In this document: piece after piece, positions 8,904 through 18,627 of the stretch
Numbering within the stretch: position 1 is the stretch's first letter
Layout: every line of letters begins with the position of its first letter
The notes under the pieces: generated by a model
What the model was told of the DNA's origin: nothing
The model's input: the letters and a program-made list of their open reading frames with translations, nothing else
The model's database searches: none
From: Streptomyces sp. NRRL B-3428
GTDB lineage: Bacteria > Actinomycetota > Actinomycetes > Streptomycetales > Streptomycetaceae
DNA length: 64,000 bases
Reading direction: 5' to 3'
NCBI GenBank assembly: GCA_000721375.1
Contig: JOGW01000005.1
Location: forward strand, 186,001 to 250,000
Position numbers and translations under genes: made by a program

Positions 8904-9377
8904 ATGAAGAACCGTCATCGTCTTGCCGTTCTGCTGCTGCCCGCGGCCCTGCTGTTCACGGGCTGCACGGACACCGCCGCACCCTCGCCCGGCACCGAAC
9001 TGAGTCCCGCCAAGGCCAAGTCCACCGCGACCTCGTACCCGGGAGAGACGGAGTCCCTGCCGCCGCGCACGGGAGACGACGCCGACCCGGTGGAAGGGCC
9101 GAAGAAGCCGAAGCCCGGCACCTGGTACCCGTACGACCTCTTCTCCCACTGCGGCGTCGAAGCCGCCCGCTTCGCTGGCAAGTCCTGGATCCTGCGGACC
9201 GTACGCACGGATCTGACCTCTCCCGTACCCCTCGACAAGAACGCCGGCCGTCACGACTCCTTCAACTTCATGGCCGGGTACATCCAGTTGCAGGAGCCCG
9301 ACCTGGCGGTGTTCGTCTCCTCGCACCTGCCGCCCCTGGAGTTCGTGCCCGGTACGTCGGATCGTGTCTGCGACTGA
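8904..9377 (+). CDS. Secreted lipoprotein of unknown function
   Basis: A 157-aa protein with a type II signal peptide: a KNRHR n-region, a hydrophobic stretch, and lipobox LFTGC with Cys21 as the acylated residue. A flexible Ser/Thr/Pro/Lys-rich segment (about 22-70) follows, then a small folded domain (about 70-157) with two cysteines (HCGVEA and RVCD near the C-terminus). ATG 8904 is chosen because it places the signal peptide at the N-terminus. I do not recognise the domain. The end overlaps one possible start of the next gene. Confidence 0.75.
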   Translation: MKNRHRLAVLLLPAALLFTGCTDTAAPSPGTELSPAKAKSTATSYPGETESLPPRTGDDADPVEGPKKPKPGTWYPYDLFSHCGVEAARFAGKSWILRTVRTDLTSPVPLDKNAGRHDSFNFMAGYIQLQEPDLAVFVSSHLPPLEFVPGTSDRVCD

Positions 9378-9423
9378 CCGCGGCGCCCGGACAGGTCCTA
9401 ACCTGAACGGGGAGGTGGGGCGC

Positions 9424-10359
9424 ATGCGGGAGGCGGATCCCGGGCTTTTCGGGCCCGAGACGGTGACCTGGCAGATGCACGGGGACCCGATCATGTGGGT
9501 GGCGGGGGTGCGGGCGCTGTACTTGCAGGCGCTGCATCCACGGGCCGTACGCGGCGTGATGCAGAACTCCGACTTCCGCAAGGACGCCTGGGGGAGGCTG
9601 CTGCGGACCGCCAACTTCGTGGGCACGATCAGTTACGGGACGACGGAGGCCGCCGAGAAGGCGGGCGCGCGGGTGCGGCGGATCCACCGGATGCTCAAGG
9701 TGACCGACCCGGATACGGGTGAGGTGTACGGCGTGGACGAACCGGAGTTGCTGCTCTGGGTGCACTGCGCCGAGATCGACTCCTATGTCCACGTGGCGCG
9801 CAGGTCGGGCCTCCCGCTCGACGACGCGCTCGTCGACCGCTACATCGACGAGCACCGGGTCGACGCGCGGCTCATGGGTCTCGATCCGGAGCAAGTCCCG
9901 TCGAATCAAGCGGAGTTGACCGCATACTTCGATCGGGTGCGCCCCGAGCTTGCGGCCGGATCCGAGGCGCGTGACGTCGACGACTTCCTGCAGCGGCCGC
10001 CCACCCATCCGCTGCTCGTGCCCCTACGGGCACTGATCTGGCGGCGTGTGGCGAACCTGGCGTATGCCGCATTGCCGCCGTATGCGCAGGAGTTGTACGG
10101 CCGACGAGGGCCTTCCGTGAAGACTACGGACCGCCGGCTACGGGTTGCGGGTGCGTTGCTGCGGTGCATCCCGGCGCGCGTACGCTGGCAGCTACCGCCC
10201 AAGCACATCCTGCGCGCCATGGAGCGACTCGGCCCGGGCAGCCGCCCGGCACCGTACAAACTCCGCAGGCTCGCCGCCATACTGGACGGGCCGGGGAGGG
10301 CGGAGCGAAACGACGGGGGCGACAGCACGAAATGCCAGAGCTGGGGGACACCAGGCTGA
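9424..10359 (+). CDS. MpaB/DUF2236-type oxygenase family protein
   Basis: A 311-aa all-helical protein of the ER-bound oxygenase mpaB/mpaB'/rubber-oxygenase (Lcp) family, thought to bind haem b and act on hydrophobic substrates. Seen: LFGPETVTWQMHGDP, RALYLQALHPRAVRGVM (candidate haem-ligand His), NFVGTISYGTTEAAEKA and LLWVHCAEIDSY. ATG 9424 has a strong GGGGAGGTGGGG site 3 nt upstream; a GTG at 9364 would add 20 residues and overlap the lipoprotein gene, but has no visible site. The 3' end overlaps the kinase gene by 28 bp. Substrate unknown. Confidence 0.8.
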   Translation: MREADPGLFGPETVTWQMHGDPIMWVAGVRALYLQALHPRAVRGVMQNSDFRKDAWGRLLRTANFVGTISYGTTEAAEKAGARVRRIHRMLKVTDPDTGEVYGVDEPELLLWVHCAEIDSYVHVARRSGLPLDDALVDRYIDEHRVDARLMGLDPEQVPSNQAELTAYFDRVRPELAAGSEARDVDDFLQRPPTHPLLVPLRALIWRRVANLAYAALPPYAQELYGRRGPSVKTTDRRLRVAGALLRCIPARVRWQLPPKHILRAMERLGPGSRPAPYKLRRLAAILDGPGRAERNDGGDSTKCQSWGTPG

Positions 10360-12575
10360 TCCAGGGCCGCTACCGGCTGCTCGATCTGATCGGGCGCGGC
10401 GGCATGGGCGAGGTGTGGCGGGCGCGCGACGAGTCGCTGGGGCGGCGCGTGGCCGTCAAGTGCCTCAAACCCATGGGTCCGCAGCACGACGCGTCGTTCA
10501 CGCGTGTGCTGCGGGAGCGGTTCCGGCGTGAGGCGCGGGTCGCGGCGGCGCTGCAGCACCGCGGAGTGACCGTCGTCCATGACTTCGGTGAGTACGAGGG
10601 CGTGCTCTACCTCGTGATGGAGCTGCTCGAAGGCCGCAACCTCAGCCAGCTGCTCGAGGACAACCGGCAGCACCCGCTGCCCGTGCCCGACATCGTCGAC
10701 ATCACCGAACAGGTGGCGCACGCCCTCGCGTACACCCATGACCAGGGCATCGTGCACCGCGATCTGAAGCCGGCGAACATCATGCGGCTCACGGACGGCA
10801 CGGTGAAGATCTGCGACTTCGGTATCGCCCGGCTCGGCGCCGACATCGGCTTCACCTCACGGCTCACCGGCACCGGTATCGCGATGGGCACCCCGCACTA
10901 CATGTCGCCCGAGCAGATCGGCGGCCAGCAGGTCGACCACCGCAGCGACCTCTACTCGCTCGGCTGTGTCCTGTACGAGATCGCCACCGGCGCACCGCCG
11001 TTCGACCTCGACGACGCGTGGGCGGTCCTCGTCGGCCACCGCGACACCACGCCCGAGCCGCTCCGCAGCCACCGGTCCGAACTGCCCGAGTTCTTCGAGC
11101 GGATCGTCCTCGACCTCCTCGCCAAGAGTCCCGAGGAGCGGCCGACCGACGCGCGTGAACTGACCCGGCGCGTCACGGAGGGGCGAGGCGTGCCCGCCGT
11201 CCAGGCGCAGCCGCGCCCCGGCGTCCAGCGGCCCGAACAGCCTCCGTCGAAGGAGCCGCGACTGCCCTCCTGGACCCGGGGCATGACCACCGGGCACAAG
11301 GCGGGGGGATCCGCCGCCCTGCGCACCACGCCGCCCGACACGACGGCAGGGCTGACCGGCGAGTGGATCCCGCGCGGCGACACCAGAGCCGAACAGCGCG
11401 TCACCGAGACCGAACGGCCGACGCCCTCACCGGAGTTGCTCGCCGTACTCGCCGGGCGGCACAACGCCGGGCTCAGCCTCGGCCGGCTCGGGCGCTGGGA
11501 GGAGGCCGGTGAGGTGCACCGCGCCGTGGCCGCCGAACGCGAGCACGCGCTCGGACCCGATCACCCCGACACGCTCTCCAGCCGCTACGAGGTCGGCTTC
11601 ACCCTCAGCCGTACAGGGCGTGCGGGCGATGCGCTGCGCGAGTACACCCGGGTCGCCGAAGGGCGCGAGCGCGCACTCGGCACCGACCACCCCGAGACCC
11701 TGGCAGCGCGCCAGGAAGTCGCCTATGTCCTCGGCCAGTTGGGGCGGCACTTCGAGGCGCACCAGGTATACCTGGCCGTACTCGCCTCCCGTGAGCGCAA
11801 CCCACGCCTGGGGCCCGACCACCCCGACACCCTGCGCTGCCGCCACAACCTCGCCTTCAACCTGTCGAGACTCGGCCGCCTTGAGGACTCCTTCCGCATG
11901 GCGCGCGACGTGGCCACGGCGCGGGCGCGTGTGCTGGGACCCGAACATCCCGACACACTCGTCACCCGCTACGAAGTCGCGTACGCGCTCGGTCAGTTGG
12001 GTCGCTGGGGCGAGGCGCTGCAGACGTACCGGGAGGTCGCCCAGGCGCGCAAGGCCGCACTCGGCGCCGACCATCCCGACACCCTGGCGGCCCGTTACGA
12101 GGTCGGCATCAGCCTCGGCCGGCTCGGCCGCAGCGCCGAGGCGCTCACCCTCTACCGCGACCTCGTCGAGGACCGTACGCGCGTGCACGGCCCCGACCAC
12201 CCCGAGACCCTGCGCGCCCGCCACGGGCTCGGGGTGAACCTCGGTCGGATGGGCCGCTGGGAGGAGGCACTCGACGAGGCCCGCGACGTGTGCGCGATCC
12301 GTGAGCGGATCCTCGGGCCCGAGCACCCCGACACCCTGGTCAGCCGTCGCGAGGTCGCGGTCGGTCTCGGCTGGCTCGGCCGCTGGGGCGATGCGCTCGC
12401 CGAGTACCGCCGCGTGGCCGCCGCCCGTGAACGCGTCCTCGGCGCCGACCACCCCGACGCCCTCGCGAGCCGCAACGACGAGGCGCACTGCCTGGAACAG
12501 CTGGGGCGCGGAGCCGAGGCGGTCGAGCTGTACCGGAGGGTGGCGGCGCTGCGGCAGCAGCGCGGGACGCGGTAG
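10332..12575 (+). CDS. Cytosolic Ser/Thr protein kinase with C-terminal TPR array
   Basis: A 747-aa Hanks-type kinase. The kinase domain (about 12-275) has a glycine loop IGRGGMGEV, VAVK lysine, catalytic loop HRDLKPAN, DFG (CDFGIARLG) and MSPEQ activation-loop end, all intact. A Pro/Arg-rich linker (about 285-370) follows, then nine or so 42-residue TPR units of kinesin-light-chain type, each carrying a G(P/A/T)(D/E)HP(D/E)TL motif. There is no membrane segment, unlike PASTA-type kinases, so the TPR array is probably the partner-binding or sensing part. It starts inside the oxygenase gene, suggesting coupled expression. Confidence 0.93.
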   Translation: MPELGDTRLIQGRYRLLDLIGRGGMGEVWRARDESLGRRVAVKCLKPMGPQHDASFTRVLRERFRREARVAAALQHRGVTVVHDFGEYEGVLYLVMELLEGRNLSQLLEDNRQHPLPVPDIVDITEQVAHALAYTHDQGIVHRDLKPANIMRLTDGTVKICDFGIARLGADIGFTSRLTGTGIAMGTPHYMSPEQIGGQQVDHRSDLYSLGCVLYEIATGAPPFDLDDAWAVLVGHRDTTPEPLRSHRSELPEFFERIVLDLLAKSPEERPTDARELTRRVTEGRGVPAVQAQPRPGVQRPEQPPSKEPRLPSWTRGMTTGHKAGGSAALRTTPPDTTAGLTGEWIPRGDTRAEQRVTETERPTPSPELLAVLAGRHNAGLSLGRLGRWEEAGEVHRAVAAEREHALGPDHPDTLSSRYEVGFTLSRTGRAGDALREYTRVAEGRERALGTDHPETLAARQEVAYVLGQLGRHFEAHQVYLAVLASRERNPRLGPDHPDTLRCRHNLAFNLSRLGRLEDSFRMARDVATARARVLGPEHPDTLVTRYEVAYALGQLGRWGEALQTYREVAQARKAALGADHPDTLAARYEVGISLGRLGRSAEALTLYRDLVEDRTRVHGPDHPETLRARHGLGVNLGRMGRWEEALDEARDVCAIRERILGPEHPDTLVSRREVAVGLGWLGRWGDALAEYRRVAAARERVLGADHPDALASRNDEAHCLEQLGRGAEAVELYRRVAALRQQRGTR

Positions 12576-12653
12576 GTGAGGGCGGGGGAGGCGCCGGGCC
12601 GGGGCCGCTTCCCTGCTCTGGCGGTCCGCGATCATCCCGTGTTACGAAGAGCC

Positions 12654-14222
12654 ATGACCGCACATGGAGCCCCGCCCGCCCGCCGTGCCTACGACGCCGT
12701 GATCGTCGGAGCCGGACACAACGGACTCGTCGCCGCGGCCTATCTGGCCCGTGCGGGCCGGTCCGTGCTCGTCGTGGAGCGCCTTGAGCGGACCGGGGGC
12801 GCCGCGGTCTCCTCGTACGCCTTCGAGGGCATGGACGCCCGGCTCTCGCGCTACTCGTACCTGGTGAGTCTGCTGCCGCGCAAGATCGTGCGGGACCTCG
12901 GACTCGACTTCTCGGTACGCGGGCGCGATGTCTCCTCCTATACGCCGGTACGGCGCGACGGCAGGGACACCGGGCTGCTCGTCGGGGGCGGGAAGGCGCG
13001 TACGCGGGAGGCCTTCGCGCGGTTCACGGGCGGGGAGCGGGAGTTCGCGGCCTGGGAACGGTTCTACGGGATGACCGGGCGGGTCGCCGAGCGGGTCTTT
13101 CCCACGCTCACCGAGCCGCTGCCCACCCGCGACGAACTGCGGGCGCGGGTGGACGACGAGGACGCCTGGCGGATGCTCTTCGAGGAGCCGGTCGGTGCCG
13201 CGATCGAGTCCGAGTTCACCGACGACGTGGTGCGGGGAGTCGTCCTCACCGACGCGCTCATCGGGACCTTCGCCGACGCGCACGACGCGTCGCTGCGGCA
13301 GAACCGCTGCTTCCTCTACCACGTGATCGGCGGCGGTACGGGAGCCTGGGACGTGCCCGTCGGCGGTATGGGCGCACTCACCGACGCGCTCGCGCGGGCG
13401 GCGCGCGAGGCGGGCGCCCAGTTCGCGACGGGCTACGAGGCGCTGCGGATCGAGACGGACGGTGTGCGGGCCGAGGTGAGCTGCCGTGGCGAGGCGGACG
13501 AGTTCACGGTGGCCGCGCGGCACGTCCTGGTCGGCGCCTCGCCGCAGGCGCTCGCGGCGCTGCTCGGCGACGAGCCGCCCGCCGCGGCCGAGGGCGCACA
13601 GCTCAAGGTGAACATGCTGCTCAAGCGGTTGCCCAGGCTGCGCGACCGGAACGTGGACCCGCGGGAGGCCTTCGCGGGGACCTTCCATGTGGCCGAGGGC
13701 TACGAGCAGTTGGCCACCGCCTACGGCGAGGCGGCCTCGGGTGCGCTGCCCTCCGCGCCGCCCTCGGAGATCTACTGCCACTCCCTGACCGACCCGAGCA
13801 TCCTCGGCGACCACCTCGTCGACCTGGGCTATCAGACCCTGACCCTCTTCGGCCTGCACACACCCGCACGGCTGTTCGCGGCGGACAACGACGGCGCACG
13901 TGAGGAGCTCCTCAAGGCGACGATCGCCCAGCTGGACGCGTATCTGGACGAGCCGATCGCCGAGGTGATCGCCGTGGACGCCCAGGGACGTCCCTGTATC
14001 GAGGCCAAGACCCCACTCGACCTGGAACGCGACCTGCGGCTGCCGGGCGGCAACATCTTCCACCGCGACCTCGCGTTCCCCTACGCGCAGAAAGGCACCG
14101 GACGCTGGGGCGTGGAGACCGCGCACGCCAATGTGCTGCTGTGCGGGGCGGGCGCGGTGCGTGGGGGCGGGGTGAGCGGGATTCCGGGGCACAACGCGGC
14201 GATGGTGGTGCTGGGGGAGTGA
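12654..14222 (+). CDS. FAD-dependent oxidoreductase, phytoene desaturase/PYROXD2-like
   Basis: A 522-aa flavoprotein. The N-terminal Rossmann motif is VIVGAGHNGLVAAAYLARAG, followed by VVERLERTGGAAVSS. The C-terminal FAD-binding segment NVLLCGAGAVRGGGVSGIPG is the form seen in PYROXD2 and related carotenoid-desaturase-like enzymes. The reaction is unknown; there are no carotenoid genes around it. ATG 12654 (MTAHGAPPARRAYD) is 78 bp after the kinase stop. It is convergent with the next gene. Confidence 0.85.
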   Translation: MTAHGAPPARRAYDAVIVGAGHNGLVAAAYLARAGRSVLVVERLERTGGAAVSSYAFEGMDARLSRYSYLVSLLPRKIVRDLGLDFSVRGRDVSSYTPVRRDGRDTGLLVGGGKARTREAFARFTGGEREFAAWERFYGMTGRVAERVFPTLTEPLPTRDELRARVDDEDAWRMLFEEPVGAAIESEFTDDVVRGVVLTDALIGTFADAHDASLRQNRCFLYHVIGGGTGAWDVPVGGMGALTDALARAAREAGAQFATGYEALRIETDGVRAEVSCRGEADEFTVAARHVLVGASPQALAALLGDEPPAAAEGAQLKVNMLLKRLPRLRDRNVDPREAFAGTFHVAEGYEQLATAYGEAASGALPSAPPSEIYCHSLTDPSILGDHLVDLGYQTLTLFGLHTPARLFAADNDGAREELLKATIAQLDAYLDEPIAEVIAVDAQGRPCIEAKTPLDLERDLRLPGGNIFHRDLAFPYAQKGTGRWGVETAHANVLLCGAGAVRGGGVSGIPGHNAAMVVLGE

Positions 14223-14252
14223 CGCCCCTGCGCACAGTGAGGACGGGGCCAC

Positions 14253-15419
14253 TCAGGACAGCAGCTCGCGGGTCAGCGGAGCCGGGAAGCTGACTCTCAA
14301 CTCGTCGTTGTCCAGGAGGGCTTGGAGGCGCGCGGCCTCCTTATCGATCAGGGTCGTGGCCTCGGCGCCCACGTCGTCGAGCAGCCGCCACACGAGCTCA
14401 CCGCCGCGCCGCTGGGCCCAGACGCCGACGATGCGGCCATCGCTCCAGACGGTGGGTCCTCCGTTGCCCACGCTGTCGTAGACGAGGGGTCTGTGCGTGG
14501 GGTCGAGGTAGAAATCGCGCTGCTGCCAGCCCATGGTGGCAGGGTCGAGGCCGGGCAGGAAGGCCGCCCAGGGGCCGGGCGGCTCCGCCTCCTCGCCCGC
14601 TGAGCCTGGCAGGTCCCATCCCCGGCCCACGCCGACCAGTTCCACCTCCTCGACAGGCAGGTGCGTGAGCGCGCGGCGCACCTCCCGGACACCCCAGCCC
14701 GTCCACCACTTCAGATCGGCTTCCGTGCCCGGTCCGTAGGACCGCAGCCAGCGGCGCACCAGCTCGGTCTGTGCGGCGGCCGGGTCCAGCGGCTCCATCG
14801 CGGGAGCGATGCGGTAGCGGAACCGGGCCGAGGTCCAGCCGCCCACCGGACGGCCCCGGCGCACCCGCCCCTCCATGGCGAGCAGCCGCAGCAGCTCTCC
14901 GCCGATGCGGAGGATGGACTCGTACCGCTTGCCGGGGTTGAGCGTGATGGTGGTCTGCAACTCGGCGACCGCGTCGGTGAGTTCAGGGGCGGCGGCCTCG
15001 CCCAGGCGGGCCAGCTCGGCGAGGGCCAGCGCGGCGACGGCGTCCAGCCACCGTGCGTCGCGCGGTGGATCGGCGGCGGCCAGATGCTTGAGCAGTGTGG
15101 CCCGTTCACGGGCGGCCATCGTCGGTGGCGTGGCGTGGAAGAACGTCGGAGCGAGTGCTTCCGGTACGACGAAGAGGGTGCGCCGCATGCAGTGCATCCG
15201 CACAAGCGTGCGGTCCACGTACAGGGCCCGGTCGACCTCGGCGAGCGAGGGCGCGCCGAGCCGGGCGAAGGCGGAGAGAGTGACGCAGGAGGCGTCCGTG
15301 GCGTGCAGCCCGACGAGTGCTTCGGCGACCGCCTCCGTATGGGCGGCGCGCAGTTCGGGGTGGAGCAGGTGGCGGCGGGCCAGCCGGGCGCGGCGGTCAG
15401 CGGGGTAGATGCGGCGCAT
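14253..15419 (-). CDS. Winged-helix DNA-binding protein, HTH_42 (AlkZ superfamily)
   Basis: A 388-aa protein with the tandem winged-helix architecture of the YcaQ/AlkZ DNA glycosylase superfamily, which unhook bulky or cross-linked alkylated bases. The N-terminus ARLARRHLLHP and VGLHATDASCVTLSAFAR are typical of the large actinobacterial branch. Where AlkZ has the catalytic QxQ (QxD in YcaQ), this protein reads H-A-T, so glycosylase activity is uncertain. Further support: LVRMHCMRRTLFVVP, and near the C-terminus SDGRIVGVWAQRRGGELVWRL. No toxin cluster is nearby. Confidence 0.85.
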   Translation of the reverse strand: MRRIYPADRRARLARRHLLHPELRAAHTEAVAEALVGLHATDASCVTLSAFARLGAPSLAEVDRALYVDRTLVRMHCMRRTLFVVPEALAPTFFHATPPTMAARERATLLKHLAAADPPRDARWLDAVAALALAELARLGEAAAPELTDAVAELQTTITLNPGKRYESILRIGGELLRLLAMEGRVRRGRPVGGWTSARFRYRIAPAMEPLDPAAAQTELVRRWLRSYGPGTEADLKWWTGWGVREVRRALTHLPVEEVELVGVGRGWDLPGSAGEEAEPPGPWAAFLPGLDPATMGWQQRDFYLDPTHRPLVYDSVGNGGPTVWSDGRIVGVWAQRRGGELVWRLLDDVGAEATTLIDKEAARLQALLDNDELRVSFPAPLTRELLS

Positions 15420-15505
15420 GGACGGAAGGGTAGACGTCGGCCGCGGACGGCACAGCTGACGGCACGGGCACGGGCAAGGAGCGGAGCAGGGCCGGCGCCG
15501 TATCG

Positions 15506-18481
15506 TTACGAAGCCGTGGACTTCTCGATGAGCCCTTGGCGGTAGGCGATGCCCACCGCGTCGGTGCGGCTCGAGGCGCCCAGTTTGGCCAGGATGTTGG
15601 AGACGTGGACGCTGGCCGTCTTGCCGCTGATGAACAGCTCCTCACCGATCCGGCGGTTGGTCAGCCCCTGCGCGAGCAGCAGCAGGACGTCACGCTCGCG
15701 TGCGGTGAGGACGGACTCCTCGGGCGCGGTCTTGACCTCCAGCCTGCCGCGGCGGATCAGGGCGTCGACGTCCTCCAGGAGCGGCAGGGCACCGAGAGCT
15801 GTGGCCGTTGCGCGGGCGGCCAGGGCGTGCTCGGTGGCCTCCGCGCGGCGGTCGTCCGCGAGGAGTGCTTCGGCGAGGCGGCGTTCGCAGCGGGCCCGCT
15901 CGTACACATCGCCGTACTCGGCGAAGGCGGCCACCGCCTTGGTCCAGGCGGCCACGTCCGTCTGTCCGGCCGCCCGGCTCTCCTCGGCCTCGGCCCGGGC
16001 GAGCCAGGCGCGGCCCTCGGGACCGAACCAGATGCCCTCGTCGACGCTCGCGGTGTCCCGTGCGATGTCGGTGAGTTCGCGCGCGGTGTCCGTCCAGCGG
16101 CGGGCCCCCGTCTCGTCGCCGGTCAGGCGCAGTTCGGCGGCGGAGTCGGCGACCGCGGACAGGGCGAGCGCGGCGAGGCGGATCCCGATGTGGGGACGCC
16201 CGTCGCCGAAGTCCTCGGTGAGCCGGGCGACAGTGGCCCTGACCTGCTCGACCGCCGCCTCGGGGTCGTGGCGCAGGGCCGCACCGTCGGTCAGCACGAT
16301 GCCGGCGACGATCCAGGCCATGGAGTCGTAGGGCTGGTCGACAAGGAGCCGGGCGCCCTCCGACGTCCCGGGCTCGCCACGGCCCAGCGCGACATACAGG
16401 GCAGGTCCCGTCACGAAGGCGCCGGCTGCCGGCATACGGTCGGTGTCGGCCCGCGCGGCCTCGACGCATTCGTCCCAGCGGCCGAGGGTGTAGAGCACAA
16501 GAGACTGCAGATAGCGCAGCATCAACGGGTAGTGCGCGGTGAGCAGTCCGGCCTTGCGGGCACGGCCGAGACCTTCTTTGAGCCATGTGAGGCACTCGTC
16601 GAGGGCGCCCGATTCGAAGCAGCCGATGGCCAGGTTGAACAGGGCGCGCAGTTCGATGGCGTCGTTCTCCGCGCGCAGGGCCAGGTCGCGTGCCTGCCGC
16701 AGCTGCTCCCTGCCGTCCGTGGAACGGCGATTGGAGCCGAACCCCACCAACGAGATGGTCAGATCGGCCTGTGCGTCGGCCATCCCGAGCGCCTTCGCCT
16801 TGTCGAGCGCCTCGATCGCCACGCGCCGTGCGGTGTCCTGGTCGCCCATGTACCCGGCGGCCATCACATGGGTGGCGGCGGCCCAGACCCAGGTGGGCGT
16901 GGGCGGCTCCGGCGCGATCATGGCCAGGGCTTCGCTGCTGTGTGTGAAGGCGGCGGGAATGCTGTCGATGCTCATCAGGCGTCCGGCCAGCGTGTAGTGG
17001 ACACGGGCGGCGAGCTCGGAGTCGGCGTCGGAGCCCACCCGGTCGAGCGCGGCGCGGGTCAGCGCCACGGCACGGTGGTTCTCGCTGGCGTGGGCGGCCG
17101 CCGCGGAGGCCCGCAGGGTGAGGGTGATCTCCGTGAGGCCGGTGACGGCCGGGCGTTCGGCCTGGTCCACCGCCTGCCACAGATCGAGGGCGGTTTCCAG
17201 GTGGCGCAGCTCCTCGGCGGGCGCGCCGACCCGGTGTGCGTGGTCGGCTGCCTCGAGCGAGGCTTCGAGCGCGCCGGGCAGGTCGTGGCTCTCGCGGGCG
17301 TGATGCGCACGTGCGGCGGGGCGGCTGCGGGTGGCGGGCAGCTGGGCGAACACACGGTGCAGCCGGACCCGCTCGCCGGGCAGCAGGTCGGTGTAGATCG
17401 CCTCCTGGATCAGGGCGTGCCGGAAGGTGTACGTGTCGCGCTCGTCCGCGTCCGTGCCGGTGAGACCGCCGGCGACCAGCAACTGGCGGCTCGTGGCCTC
17501 GCGCAGGGCGGATTCCAACGCGTCGGAGGGGAGTTCGACCACGGCACGCAGCACCTCGTGCCCGACGCTGCGGCCCGCGACGGAAGCGGCGCGCAGCACT
17601 TCCTGCGCCGTGCCGGAGAGCTGTTCGAAGCGGACGAGCAGCACATCGGCGAGTCCGCTGGGCACTTCGGCCGACCCGGCGCCGTCGATCTCGTCCTCGG
17701 TGGCGGCGAGCAACTCCTCGGCGTAGAAGGCGTTCCCCTCCGCACGTTCGACGATGCGGCGGACCATGGCGTCCGGCAGCGGATCCGTGCGCAGCGTACG
17801 GACGAGCTGTTCCACGTCACTGTCGGCGAGCGGCTTGAGCCCGAGACGTTCGACGGCGGGCAGCCGGACGAGCTCGGCGAGGAGCGGGCGCAGAGGGTGG
17901 CGACGGTGCAGATCGTCGGAGCGGTACGAGGCGATGACGGCCATCCGCTGGGAGGCACCGCCCGTGCGCTGGAGAACGGCGCGGCTGAGCAGGAAACGCA
18001 GCAGGTCGCGCGTGGACTGGTCGGCCCAGTGCAGATCTTCGAGGACGAGCAGCAGGGGCGCGGCGGCCGCGAGGTCGGCGACCAGGCCGGCTATGTCCTC
18101 GAACAGGCGCAGTCGTCCGTCGGCTTCACGCCCGGTGGCGTCACCGGCCAGTCCACCGCCGACGAGCCGCTCGGCGAGGGGGTGGGCGGCGACGACGCCG
18201 GCGAAACGCTCGTCGGTGACGAGCCGGCCCAGGATCTCGGTGAACGGCAGATAGGGCAGACCGACGTCGCCGAGGTCGACGCAGCGCCCCGTGACCACGG
18301 TCATCCCGGACTGTGCCGCCTGTGCGGCGGTCTCGTCGAGCAGGCGGGTCTTGCCCACCCCGGCGTCACCCGCGACGAGTACGGCACGGGCTTCGCCGGC
18401 ACGGGCGCGGCCGAGCAGGCCGGTGAGCCGGGCGAGTTCGTCCTGGCGGCCGACGAGGGGAGAGGTGGTGGGCTGAGGCAC
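15506..18481 (-). CDS. LAL-family LuxR transcriptional regulator with AAA ATPase domain
   Basis: A 991-aa large ATP-binding regulator of the LuxR family. N-terminal AAA domain with Walker A AGDAGVGKT (residues 38-46) and Walker B LLLVLEDLHWAD (about 145-157). A long helical TPR-like middle (about 370-900) follows, then a C-terminal GerE/LuxR helix-turn-helix (TARERDVLLLLAQGLTN, GKTASVHVSNILAKLGA, about 920-985). The start is GTG 18481 (MPQPTTSPLVGRQDEL), directly before the domain. It is divergent from the 18.6 kb membrane-protein gene. The target is unknown; such proteins often activate local operons. Confidence 0.93.
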   Translation of the reverse strand: MPQPTTSPLVGRQDELARLTGLLGRARAGEARAVLVAGDAGVGKTRLLDETAAQAAQSGMTVVTGRCVDLGDVGLPYLPFTEILGRLVTDERFAGVVAAHPLAERLVGGGLAGDATGREADGRLRLFEDIAGLVADLAAAAPLLLVLEDLHWADQSTRDLLRFLLSRAVLQRTGGASQRMAVIASYRSDDLHRRHPLRPLLAELVRLPAVERLGLKPLADSDVEQLVRTLRTDPLPDAMVRRIVERAEGNAFYAEELLAATEDEIDGAGSAEVPSGLADVLLVRFEQLSGTAQEVLRAASVAGRSVGHEVLRAVVELPSDALESALREATSRQLLVAGGLTGTDADERDTYTFRHALIQEAIYTDLLPGERVRLHRVFAQLPATRSRPAARAHHARESHDLPGALEASLEAADHAHRVGAPAEELRHLETALDLWQAVDQAERPAVTGLTEITLTLRASAAAAHASENHRAVALTRAALDRVGSDADSELAARVHYTLAGRLMSIDSIPAAFTHSSEALAMIAPEPPTPTWVWAAATHVMAAGYMGDQDTARRVAIEALDKAKALGMADAQADLTISLVGFGSNRRSTDGREQLRQARDLALRAENDAIELRALFNLAIGCFESGALDECLTWLKEGLGRARKAGLLTAHYPLMLRYLQSLVLYTLGRWDECVEAARADTDRMPAAGAFVTGPALYVALGRGEPGTSEGARLLVDQPYDSMAWIVAGIVLTDGAALRHDPEAAVEQVRATVARLTEDFGDGRPHIGIRLAALALSAVADSAAELRLTGDETGARRWTDTARELTDIARDTASVDEGIWFGPEGRAWLARAEAEESRAAGQTDVAAWTKAVAAFAEYGDVYERARCERRLAEALLADDRRAEATEHALAARATATALGALPLLEDVDALIRRGRLEVKTAPEESVLTARERDVLLLLAQGLTNRRIGEELFISGKTASVHVSNILAKLGASSRTDAVGIAYRQGLIEKSTAS

Positions 18482-18627
18482 GGGGTCATCGTGTCATGGG
18501 CCACCGACACGGGGGCAGGCGCAGGTGGTGGTCGCGAACGCAGACGTGTGCCGGGGCTGCAGATGCGTATGCGAAGGTGGCGTCGTGTGGGGCGCCGGCT
18601 GGGCGCCGGTCGGGGAGGGAACGAGCG

